From contig CALIWR010000006.1 in the NCBI GenBank assembly GCA_938046585.1, positions 1 through 64,000 of the forward strand: a DNA stretch of 64,000 bases, given 5' to 3'. Position numbers and translations under genes: made by a program. This document shows, in pieces, positions 17,464-25,772 of the stretch (position 1 is the first letter of the stretch; each line of letters starts with the position of its first letter). The notes beneath the pieces were generated by a model, which ran no database searches, was not told where the DNA came from, and saw only the letters and a list, made by a program, of their open reading frames with translations. The stretch comes from an uncultured Propionibacteriaceae bacterium (GTDB lineage Bacteria > Actinomycetota > Actinomycetes > Propionibacteriales > Propionibacteriaceae).

Positions 17464-18362
17464 GCCTCGGCCTCCGCTGGCTCCTGGTACTGCCGGTGCG
17501 CGTCCGGGTGGTGTCGCGACAGCAGCACCACGCCGGCGCAGGCGATCGAACCAGCCACCAGCATCCCAATCGCTGCCGGTACGGTGATCGCTGCGCCCTC
17601 GCCGAGGACAAAAAGTCCGAACAGCACGCTGGTCAGCGGATCAACTGTGGTCATCGACCCCACCACGATCTCGGCCGGCCCGGAGGCGTACCCCTGCTGG
17701 ATCATCCACCCGCCGATCGTGTACGCGGTCGCCAGGCCGACGATGCTGACCCAGAGCATCGGATGGGCCAAGGGACTCGGCCCGCTCAGGATCTCGATCA
17801 GGTTTTTGATGAACCCCGAACCTAGCCCGTACAAGGCGGCCCCGCCCCAGGCCCAGCTCAGGCACCGCAGCCACGACAGCCCGAACCGGCCGCCGAACCC
17901 GAACAGAACCGCCAGCCCCCAGACCGCGCCGGTGAACAACCACAGCCGAGGCAGGTTGGTCAGATCCGGCTTAGTCGTGGCGTGGGTGGTGGAGAAGATC
18001 GTGAAGGTGACGATCCCTGCCACGGTGACCGCGACCGAGACCCAGATCATCCGCCCCGGCCGTTGACGCTTGAGCCGAGCAGCCAGCAGCACCGACCAGG
18101 GCACCGCCATGATTCCGAGCGGCTGGATGACCGTAAGCGGGGCCAGTTTGAGAGCGATCAGGTGCAGGGTGGCTCCGACCCCGATCAGTACCAGCCCCAA
18201 CAACCAGACCGGGGTCCGCAGCATCTGCAGAACCCGCCTCAGGCTCATATGGCGGTCACCGCCCGGCCCCACGACCTTGTCGATGCCGCGGTGCTGGGCG
18301 GTGGCCCCGGAAGCGAAGGCGATCGACGCGACGACCGCCAAGATGATGCCGAGGACGATCAC
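17460..18362 (-). CDS. DMT-superfamily membrane transporter
   Basis: A polytopic membrane protein of about 300 residues with nine to ten hydrophobic helices. It starts VIVLGIILAVVASIAFASGA and contains LAPLTVIQPLGIMAVPWSVL and TVDPLTSVLFGLFVLGEGAA, the two-repeat (EamA/NIPA-like) pattern of drug/metabolite transporters. I preferred the GTG at 18362 over an ATG 78 bases upstream because the extra residues are not membrane-like. It is coupled to the GT4 gene. A lipid-linked sugar or precursor export role is suggested only by that neighbour. Confidence 0.75.
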   Translation of the reverse strand: MIVLGIILAVVASIAFASGATAQHRGIDKVVGPGGDRHMSLRRVLQMLRTPVWLLGLVLIGVGATLHLIALKLAPLTVIQPLGIMAVPWSVLLAARLKRQRPGRMIWVSVAVTVAGIVTFTIFSTTHATTKPDLTNLPRLWLFTGAVWGLAVLFGFGGRFGLSWLRCLSWAWGGAALYGLGSGFIKNLIEILSGPSPLAHPMLWVSIVGLATAYTIGGWMIQQGYASGPAEIVVGSMTTVDPLTSVLFGLFVLGEGAAITVPAAIGMLVAGSIACAGVVLLSRHHPDAHRQYQEPAEAEA

Positions 18363-18485
18363 CCGAGCCGCCCCGGTTCGTCTGTCGGCGTGATAGGTAC
18401 AGGCGAGGGCATGGCGCCTACTCTGGCACGGCGGCCACAACCACAGCCACCTCGCCCATACCGGTCAGGGTCAGCTCAGGGTCGC

Positions 18486-19643
18486 TCAGCTGCGGTAGAC
18501 GATCACCAGCTCGCCCGGGTTGACCTGGTCGAACAGCCAGGCGATCCCCGCCTTGTCGCGGACGTTCACACAGCCGTGGGAGGCGCCTCGGTAGCCCCGT
18601 GCGGCGAAGTCCGACGAGTAGTGGATGGCCTGGCCGCCGGAGAAGAACATGGCGTACGGCATCGGGGTGTGGTACAGCGTCGAGACGTGGTTGCGGGACT
18701 TGAAGTTGACCGAGAACCGACCTTCCCGGGTCGGGGTAAGTTCCGAACCGAACCGAACATCCAAGGTTCGCACCACCTGGCCGTCAACAACCCAGCGCAG
18801 TTTGCGGGTGGTCTTGTCCACGCACAGCACCCGGCCCGAGCGGCACCGTTCGTCCAAGTTCCCGGCCGGAGCTGGGCTGGGGGTGGCGTTGTTCATCTCC
18901 TCGGTGGTGGGCTTGCGGGTCATCGACACCAGCCGGTCCAGGGTCCGCTGATCAACTTCACCCGTAGCCGGGATCTGCCGCTTGCTCTGGAATCCGGTGA
19001 CCCCCGAGACCGTCTTCTCATCGAAGGTCCCCGAGATCGCGCCGGAGTACCAGCTGAGCTGGCGCAGCCGGACCTGCAGGTCACGGACCTTGTCCCCGGT
19101 GGCGCCGGCCTTCAGCAACGCCGGCCCGGGCCGTAGGACGTTGTTCATCTCGTCAGACGTGGGCTGGCGGGTCATCTGGGTCAGACTGATCCAGGTCGCC
19201 TGATCGACGATCCCGGTGGCGGCGATCGACCGTTTCCCCTGGAAACCGGTGACCGCCTCCTTCGTCTTCTCGTCGTAGGTGGCCGTGATGGCGCCCTCGT
19301 ACCAGTCGATCTGGGCCAGCCGGGCCTGAAGCTCACGGACCTTCTCCCCCGAAGATCCGGGCGACAAGATGGCGCGACCGGCGGTAGGGCTCGCCGTGGC
19401 GGTCGACCCGGCGCTGGTGGGCGCCGCGCTCGGTTTGGCGCCACTGACGGTCTCGCTCGGGGTCGGCTGGGCCTCGGTGCTCTGGTCCGGGGCCGGTGAA
19501 CTGGCAGTGGCGTACGGCTGCGAGGCCGACGTCTGCGGGACCGGGGCACCTGAGGCCATGACTGACGAGCAGCCGGACAGCACCAGCAGGCCTGTTGACA
19601 CTGCCGCGACCGCTGCCTGCCGAAGGCTACGAGCCACCATCAT
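18486..19643 (-). CDS. L,D-transpeptidase lipoprotein with two peptidoglycan-binding domains
   Basis: A 385-residue exported lipoprotein that would make 3-3 peptidoglycan cross-links. The signal peptide ends in a lipobox LSGC (Cys25). A Ser/Thr/Pro-rich linker follows, then two peptidoglycan-binding domain 1 repeats (GEKVRELQARLAQIDWYEGA and GDKVRDLQVRLRQLSWYSGA). The C-terminal YkuD catalytic domain has HYSSDF and SHGCVNVRD with catalytic Cys358 and His356. Each repeat is followed by a matching segment of the form MTRxPTxDEMNNxxxPxPA, so the linker was duplicated with it. It is monocistronic by position. Confidence 0.92.
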   Translation of the reverse strand: MMVARSLRQAAVAAVSTGLLVLSGCSSVMASGAPVPQTSASQPYATASSPAPDQSTEAQPTPSETVSGAKPSAAPTSAGSTATASPTAGRAILSPGSSGEKVRELQARLAQIDWYEGAITATYDEKTKEAVTGFQGKRSIAATGIVDQATWISLTQMTRQPTSDEMNNVLRPGPALLKAGATGDKVRDLQVRLRQLSWYSGAISGTFDEKTVSGVTGFQSKRQIPATGEVDQRTLDRLVSMTRKPTTEEMNNATPSPAPAGNLDERCRSGRVLCVDKTTRKLRWVVDGQVVRTLDVRFGSELTPTREGRFSVNFKSRNHVSTLYHTPMPYAMFFSGGQAIHYSSDFAARGYRGASHGCVNVRDKAGIAWLFDQVNPGELVIVYRS

Positions 19644-19873
19644 CCTCCATCTTCCTGGGCACCGTCGGGCGCCTTGAAATCATCCTAGGGGAAGGCTGAC
19701 CATCACTGTTGCCGTATGGATCGGCTCCGGCCTGCCTTTGCCCTTCACAACGCGTCGAGATCAGATGCGGTTGCATCGAACTACGACCGTGGTCGTCACC
19801 TACTGCCCCCAGGGTCTCTGGTTGCGGCGATCCCGGTGGCGAGAAGGCCCTGGTCGCGCCCATGATGGAAGGC

Positions 19874-20308
19874 ATGACCCCTGATGCCCCGATCTCGATC
19901 CGCATCGGTTCTGCTGAGCGCAGCCGCGTGGCAGAACGGCTGGTATGTCATTTCCAGGCGGGGCAACTGGAACGCTCCGAGCTGGAGGCCCGGCTCGGTC
20001 GGGCGGCTCAGGCCCGTACCGAGGATGATTTGCACCAGCTGACCGTCGACCTGCCCGACGTCGCGCCTCGGCGGCCGGTGAACCTGACCGGGCCGGATCC
20101 GGCCCATCCGCTCCGGGTGACCTTCGACGTGATCGTGATGTGCCTGACCACCGCCGCCCTGCTCTGTCTGCTGCTGTGGTTGATCGGTGCAGCCAGTGAG
20201 GGCGGCACGGCTTTAATCCTGACCACGGTCGCAGCCCTCGGCGCGCTGGTGGTCGGCGCCGGTTCGGTATACCTGATCCAACGGGCAATCACGATCAGCC
20301 GCCGCTGA
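19874..20308 (+). CDS. DUF1707 domain membrane protein
   Basis: A protein of about 144 residues. The N-terminal DUF1707 segment (IRIGSAERSRVAERLVCHFQ, then GQLERSELEARLGRAAQART) is an actinobacterial short domain. Two membrane helices follow (LTTAALLCLLLWLIGAASEG and ILTTVAALGALVVGAGSVYL). The function is unknown. Several ATGs (19862, 19865, 19874) are possible; I used 19874, where the domain begins. It lies 66 bases upstream of the DUF5682 gene on the same strand, so the large cassette could begin from its promoter. Confidence 0.7.
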   Translation: MTPDAPISIRIGSAERSRVAERLVCHFQAGQLERSELEARLGRAAQARTEDDLHQLTVDLPDVAPRRPVNLTGPDPAHPLRVTFDVIVMCLTTAALLCLLLWLIGAASEGGTALILTTVAALGALVVGAGSVYLIQRAITISRR

Positions 20309-20374
20309 ACCCGGCGTGCCCACCGCGGCCATGTAAACCGCAGGCCCGGCACCTCCAGTGGGCAGAATGAACAG

Positions 20375-22627
20375 GTGGTTGAGTTCTTCGGGGTACGGCA
20401 TCATTCCCCGACCGCGGCCCGCCTGGTGCGGCGCCGGATTCTCGACCATCCCCCGGCGGCGCTCCTGGTCGAGGGCCCGACGGAGTTCACCGCGCACCTC
20501 GACGAGATGGTTCTCGACCATCGCCTGCCGATCATGATCTACACGTGGGCGCCGATGTTTCCCGACGCCCCCGAGTCCAGCTCACAGGCCGCCGTACGGC
20601 GGGGCGGTTTCTATCCGTTGACTGATTTCAGCCCGGAATGGGTGGCGCTGCGTACCGCCCACGAATGCGGCGTTCCTACCGAATTCATCGACCTGCCCTG
20701 GCTGGCGTTCGCCGACATCGCGGTGGCCGAGAACCGGTGGGCCGAGCCGGCCACCACCGAGAAAGCCACCGAACGTCTGCGGCAAGAGTTCGGGGTCGAC
20801 GACACCGACGCCCTCTTCGACGAACTACTCGAGATCGACCCGGGCCTGGGATATGAGTCATACCAGGAGCGGATACGGATGCTCGGCACACTGTTGCGGG
20901 GCGAGCCGGACCCCGAGACCCAGGCCCGGGAGGCCCACATGGCCTACCGCATCGACCTTGCCCGGGACCGTCACGGTGACGATCTGCTGGTGGTGTGTGG
21001 CGCTGCGCACGTCGACGGCCTGGGCCAGCTTCTGCAGGCAGGTCCCGAACCGGTGGACACCTGGTTGCCGCCGCCCGACGACGAACGGTACGGCATCGCG
21101 CTGACCCCTACCTCGTACGCGGCGCTGGACGCGCTTGACGGCTACGACGCCGGCCAGCCGACCCCCGGTTTCTACGACCAGCTGTACCGAGACCGCGATC
21201 AGGGCCGCCACGACACGGCACAGCGCCTGCTCGGGGTCGTGATCGAATCCCTGAGGAAGGCAGGGCGCCAGATCTTCCCCGCCGACCTGATGGGGGTCCA
21301 GGTCACTGCCGCCGGGCTGGCGCGGCTGCGTGGGCATCCGCAGATCTGGCGTACGGACCTGCTGGAGGCGATCACCTCCGCCCTGGTCAAGGACGACCGC
21401 GGCGACGAGCATCCGCTGCTGGCACGGGTCCGGCTGATGCTGCGCGGGGACCGGGTCGGTCAGCTCGCAAAGGGCAGCCGGCAACCGCCCCTGACCAGGC
21501 AGCTACGGACCCGGCTCGAGGCCCTCGCTCTGGTGCCGCAGCCCAGGCCCCGCGAAGAGCTCGCAGACCTGACCACCGACGAGGGCCTGGCCCGGTCCTG
21601 CCTGCTGCACAGCGTCACCGCCCTCCAGATCCCCGGTTTCCGGTGGACCGGGAAAGCGGACGCGGATGGGATCGAACGCTGGTCGCTGCAGTGGTCGACC
21701 GGGTACGAAGCTGGCCTGGTCCAAGCCGCCCGTTTCGGCGGCACCATCGAGCAGGCGGTAGCCCAGTCGTTGCTGGCGCGGGCCGCCGACATCGTCTCGG
21801 ATCCCGCCGCGGCCTGCGAGCTGGTACTGGAGGCCGCCCTATGCGGAATAGCCCAGCTCCCGACCAGCTTGCACGCTCGTACCGAGACTCTGCTGGCCAC
21901 CGCTGCCTCGCTGCCACCGCTCGGCCAGGCTGTGGGTGTCCTGATGCAGCTCTACCGCTATGACCCGATCCTGCGAGCCACCGGCCGAGCTGACCTGGGG
22001 CGACTCCTCACGACCTCATTTCACCGTGCGATCCGGCTGCTGGAGCGGCTGACCCCGCTGCCCGAAGGCCCAGCGCTGGAATCATTCATCACGGCGATGC
22101 GGCACCTGGCCGACTGTGCCGAACGGGTAGGTGAACACCTGGGCTTCGACATCCCCGGCTTCCACCAGGCCCTGACGGCAGTGATGGCCGACGATTGTCA
22201 GGCCGCCACGGTACGCGGCTGTGCCCTGGGGGCGCAGTGGCTGGCCGAGGCCCGCCCAGATTCGCAGATCGCCGAGGCAATGTCGGTGATCGCGGTCCCC
22301 GAGCAGCTGGGGGACTTCGTGGCCGGCTTGCTCGGCGTGGCACGGGAGGCGGCGCTGCGTCGCCCGGCGGCGCTGCTGCGGCTCGACGAGATCCTTACCG
22401 CCTGCGACCAGGACGCCTTCTTCGCGGCGCTGCCGGGTCTGCGGCGGGCCTTCAGCGGGTACCCGCCGCGGGAGCGTGCCCAGGTGGCCGACCTGGTACT
22501 CGGCGAGCAGGCCACTGTCGCGCTGGCCCGTTTCTCTGGCACTGCTGCCGAGGCGTACCAGATCGCCGGCTTCGAGGCCGCGGTGAGCGCAAACATGGAG
22601 CGATTCTTGGGGGCCGGCCATGGATGA
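20375..22627 (+). CDS. DUF5682 family protein (YehM-like), first gene of cassette
   Basis: A soluble protein of 750 residues. Its N-terminal 220 residues carry spaced motifs: GVRHHSPTAA (6-15), LLVEGPTEF (30-38), AREAHMAYRI (184-193) and VVCGAAHVDGL (206-216). The last resembles the closing GxxH motif of TraB/EreA/ChaN-like hydrolases. The remainder is mainly alpha-helical with no recognised motif. Length is close to E. coli YehM (about 760 residues, from memory). The GTG at 20375 gives VVEFFGVRHH, the expected family start. The stop overlaps the next start by eight bases. Role unknown; its neighbours imply work with a MoxR-VWA pair. Confidence 0.8.
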   Translation: MVEFFGVRHHSPTAARLVRRRILDHPPAALLVEGPTEFTAHLDEMVLDHRLPIMIYTWAPMFPDAPESSSQAAVRRGGFYPLTDFSPEWVALRTAHECGVPTEFIDLPWLAFADIAVAENRWAEPATTEKATERLRQEFGVDDTDALFDELLEIDPGLGYESYQERIRMLGTLLRGEPDPETQAREAHMAYRIDLARDRHGDDLLVVCGAAHVDGLGQLLQAGPEPVDTWLPPPDDERYGIALTPTSYAALDALDGYDAGQPTPGFYDQLYRDRDQGRHDTAQRLLGVVIESLRKAGRQIFPADLMGVQVTAAGLARLRGHPQIWRTDLLEAITSALVKDDRGDEHPLLARVRLMLRGDRVGQLAKGSRQPPLTRQLRTRLEALALVPQPRPREELADLTTDEGLARSCLLHSVTALQIPGFRWTGKADADGIERWSLQWSTGYEAGLVQAARFGGTIEQAVAQSLLARAADIVSDPAAACELVLEAALCGIAQLPTSLHARTETLLATAASLPPLGQAVGVLMQLYRYDPILRATGRADLGRLLTTSFHRAIRLLERLTPLPEGPALESFITAMRHLADCAERVGEHLGFDIPGFHQALTAVMADDCQAATVRGCALGAQWLAEARPDSQIAEAMSVIAVPEQLGDFVAGLLGVAREAALRRPAALLRLDEILTACDQDAFFAALPGLRRAFSGYPPRERAQVADLVLGEQATVALARFSGTAAEAYQIAGFEAAVSANMERFLGAGHG

Positions 22628-23735
22628 GCGGCTGATCCGCTGGCGGCTGGTGCTGGGCGAGGGGTCGCAGCGGCTTGGGGCGCTGACCGGTGACGACCTG
22701 GGACGGGCCGAGGCGCTCGACTTCCTGTACGAACGGGAGGCGGGCGGCTCTGGCGCCGGCGGCGGGTCCGGTGGGGCTGGCGGCGGTGCGGGGTCTCGGT
22801 TGACGATCCCGGAGTGGATCAACCAGGTCCATGAGCTCTTCCCACGGCGGACGGTGGAACTGGTCCAGAAGGATGCGCTGCAGCGGTACCAGATGACGGA
22901 CCTGGTCTTGGACCGGGATCTGTTGGAACGCGTGGAGCCGTCGGAGGCGCTGCTGCAGGCGGTGTTGCGGACCAAACACCTGATGAACGACGAAGTGCTG
23001 ACCGCAGCCCGGCATCTGGTGCGGCAAGTGGTGCAGCAACTCGTCGAGCGACTTCGGCCGCGGCTGATGCGCAGCCTTACTGGGCGTCGCGACCCCCAGC
23101 GGCGCAGCTTCCACAAGGTAGCCGCGAATTTCGACGCCCGCCGGACGATCCGGGCGAATCTGAGGAATTGGTCACCGACGGCCGGGCGGTTGGTGATCTC
23201 GGATCCGATCTTCGTCGCCCGGACCCGCCGAGAGTCACAAAAGTGGCAGTTCATCATCGCCGTCGACCAGTCGGGTTCGATGACCACGTCGGTGATCCAT
23301 TCGGCGATCACGGCGTCGATCTTCCAGCAGCTGCCGGCGTTGCGGACCCATCTGATCGCGTTCGACACGGAGGTTGTCGATCTCACCTCGGACATCGCCG
23401 ACCCCGTCGAGACCCTGATGAAGGTGCAGCTCGGGGGTGGGACGGATATCGCACGGGCGATGACCTATGTCGAATCGCTGGTGACCGAGCCCCGACGCAC
23501 GATGGCGGTCCTGATCACCGACCTGGAGGAGGGCGGTTCCCAGCGGGCCCTGATCCAATGCGTACGCCGGCTGGTGGAATCCGGGGTCCGGGTGCTGGTC
23601 CTGGGGGCGCTCGATTCGGCGGGAACTGCGGCCCTGAATGCCGACCTCGCCGCAACCTTGGCCCACCATGGGGCGAAAGTCGCGACGATGACCCCGCATC
23701 ATCTGGCCGAATGGGTGGCGGAGGTCGTGCGATGA
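22620..23735 (+). CDS. VWA-domain protein (YehP-like)
   Basis: A 371-residue protein. It has a helical N-terminal region with a Gly/Ser-rich loop (residues 42-59), then a helical linker, and a von Willebrand factor A domain from about residue 208. The metal-ion-dependent adhesion site is complete: DQSGS (Asp216, Ser218, Ser220), Thr275 in GGGTDIARA and Asp301 in LITDLEEGG. VWA proteins paired with MoxR ATPases act as partners in metal insertion or complex remodelling. E. coli YehP is of similar size. It overlaps both neighbours (8 and 4 bases), so the operon is translationally coupled. Confidence 0.88.
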   Translation: MDERLIRWRLVLGEGSQRLGALTGDDLGRAEALDFLYEREAGGSGAGGGSGGAGGGAGSRLTIPEWINQVHELFPRRTVELVQKDALQRYQMTDLVLDRDLLERVEPSEALLQAVLRTKHLMNDEVLTAARHLVRQVVQQLVERLRPRLMRSLTGRRDPQRRSFHKVAANFDARRTIRANLRNWSPTAGRLVISDPIFVARTRRESQKWQFIIAVDQSGSMTTSVIHSAITASIFQQLPALRTHLIAFDTEVVDLTSDIADPVETLMKVQLGGGTDIARAMTYVESLVTEPRRTMAVLITDLEEGGSQRALIQCVRRLVESGVRVLVLGALDSAGTAALNADLAATLAHHGAKVATMTPHHLAEWVAEVVR

Positions 23736-25738
23736 CTCGGCCCGACCTGTTTGCCTTGTCGGACGCGGTTTTGGAGGACCTGACGAACAAGGGTACGGTC
23801 CGCCGCGCGCGCCGCGAGGTCGACCAGGTCACCTGCACGATCAGCGAGCAACCCGATGGCACCGTGGTGGTCGACGCTGTTGATGCCACCTGCACCCTGT
23901 TCGTGGATCGGCCTTTCGATGAGTGGACATGTACCTGCCTGGCTGCTCACGGCTGCCGTCACATTGTCCGGGCGGTCCTCAGCTACCAGGCCGGCGGGCG
24001 CTCGGACCCCGCAACCGACCAGCCTGCCGACGAGGCCGAGCCGGCCGATAATGCCGGCCAGACCGATACGGTAGACCAGAACGGCGCCGAACTGGGCCCT
24101 GCCGACGGTGTCTTGAGATCTGACGCGTTCGACCCGGCCGAGATCGCAGATCAAGACCTGTCAGCGGCGCTCGCTCCGGCCCTGAGCCGACGCGCCGGCA
24201 AGCTCGCCCAGGCCGGGACCCTGGCTCAGGTCGGTAGCCTCCGAGGCATCGGCGTGGTCCGCCTCTCCTACCCGGTCCCGGTGACCGTCCGGTTCCTCGC
24301 TGGAGCCGATCTGAACTACGTCCGATGCACCTGCCATGAGCCTGATCCCTGCGTCCATGTGCCGGTCGCGGTGGCAGCGGCTCGGGGCCAGCCGTTCGGG
24401 GATACCGGCCTGCGGATCAGTCCTGGAGATCGTTGGCGCCCAGACCTGGACCTGGTCTGCGCGATCCGCGATGCCGTCCTGGAACTGGTCCAGGTGGGGG
24501 CCGAGGCAGGCCACCGGCACCTGTCTGGGGTCTGGCGTCGGCTAAGCGCCCGGGCCCGGGCCCAGGATCTGCACCATCTGGCGGATCTGCTGGATGAGTT
24601 GCTGGACGAGCTGGCCCGCTACGATGGGCGCAGCCAGATCTTTGATCCGTCGGGGCTGGTACGGCGCACCGGTGAACTTCTTGCCCGCTGCGCCTCCTTG
24701 GCTAACCCCGACCCGGGACGGGTCCCGGACCGGTTGGTGGCCGGTTCTCCCCCGCAGGAGATCCGGGTGGGCCGGGCCCGGCTGGTGGGGCTCGGCACCG
24801 AATTCACCGAGACCGACACCGACTGCCGGCTGGTCGCCCATCTGATCGACGCCCGCAGCGGAGCCCCGATGCGGGTCACCAAACGGATCGTCGACGAGGA
24901 CACCACCCCGTCCTGGAAACTCGCCACGTCGCTGGTGTCGGGTATCGGTATCGGCGCCTGGGGCGGCGGGCAGGTGATGACCCGGGGCGGGCGGATCTTC
25001 GGACATGGCGACTTCGCCCACACCAACCGACCGGTCGCGGGGCTACCCGCCGGAGCCCTGGATCAAATTGAGGCGCCGTTTCGGGTAGACACCGTGGCTG
25101 ATCTGGCCCATCAGCAAACCCGTCTGCCAGCGGTCCTGAGCGACCGGGCAGCCGGGACGGACCTGGCCGCGTGCCGGGTGAGCGGGGTCCGAGCAATCGC
25201 ATACCAGCCATCGGTGTCGAGTCTGTGGGCCGAACTCCTCGACGCCGCCGGCAAGCCATTTCGGCTCTGTCTGCGCCACGGGCGCCGTACCGGCGACAGT
25301 TTGCGGGCCACCTGGGCCTGGTTAGTCGACTGGCAGTCACGGTTCCCGGCCGAGGCCTACGTCTCGGGACGCTGGCACTGGTGCGGGGAGACCGCGACAG
25401 TGGATCCCTTCCTCCTCGTCGGCGACCAGGTCCCGTTCCAGCCCCAGATCGCACAGCCGGCGGCCTGCGCGGTGGACCTCGAGCTAGCCCACCCCGCTGG
25501 CCCGCTGACGACTCCGGGGGCGCTGCTGGCCGTCGTAGACCGGCTTCTGGGGGAGCTGCTGGTCGCGGGCGCCGACCGGATCCGGCGTCATGACCCGGCC
25601 TGGCGGGACTTCGCCAAACAGGCCCGGCAGGCCGGCAGCGGCCTGGTCGCCGACACCGCCCAGCGATTCATCGCCGGCGACCCGCAGGCCGCGGCCCGAC
25701 TGTTGCTGATCTCCGCCTTCGGACACCCCCTCGTATGA
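23732..25738 (+). CDS. SWIM zinc-finger protein with two SWIM motifs (YehQ-like)
   Basis: A 668-residue protein beginning in an ATGA overlap with the VWA gene. The first SWIM motif is CTCLAAHGCRH (Cys67, Cys69, Cys75, His77). A second set with the same spacing, CTCHEPDPCVH, occurs at Cys199, Cys201, Cys207 and His209. An acidic, low-complexity segment (about 90-130) lies between them. The C-terminal 450 residues are alpha/beta with Trp-rich stretches (DWQSRFPAEAYVSGRWHW) and no known fold. SWIM domains bind zinc and usually DNA or protein. E. coli YehQ is the likely counterpart. Partner selection for the MoxR-VWA pair is an inference. Confidence 0.82.
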   Translation: MTRPDLFALSDAVLEDLTNKGTVRRARREVDQVTCTISEQPDGTVVVDAVDATCTLFVDRPFDEWTCTCLAAHGCRHIVRAVLSYQAGGRSDPATDQPADEAEPADNAGQTDTVDQNGAELGPADGVLRSDAFDPAEIADQDLSAALAPALSRRAGKLAQAGTLAQVGSLRGIGVVRLSYPVPVTVRFLAGADLNYVRCTCHEPDPCVHVPVAVAAARGQPFGDTGLRISPGDRWRPDLDLVCAIRDAVLELVQVGAEAGHRHLSGVWRRLSARARAQDLHHLADLLDELLDELARYDGRSQIFDPSGLVRRTGELLARCASLANPDPGRVPDRLVAGSPPQEIRVGRARLVGLGTEFTETDTDCRLVAHLIDARSGAPMRVTKRIVDEDTTPSWKLATSLVSGIGIGAWGGGQVMTRGGRIFGHGDFAHTNRPVAGLPAGALDQIEAPFRVDTVADLAHQQTRLPAVLSDRAAGTDLAACRVSGVRAIAYQPSVSSLWAELLDAAGKPFRLCLRHGRRTGDSLRATWAWLVDWQSRFPAEAYVSGRWHWCGETATVDPFLLVGDQVPFQPQIAQPAACAVDLELAHPAGPLTTPGALLAVVDRLLGELLVAGADRIRRHDPAWRDFAKQARQAGSGLVADTAQRFIAGDPQAAARLLLISAFGHPLV

Positions 25739-25772
25739 CCGCCGCGACACACCGGTGCCCTAGGGTCAGGGT

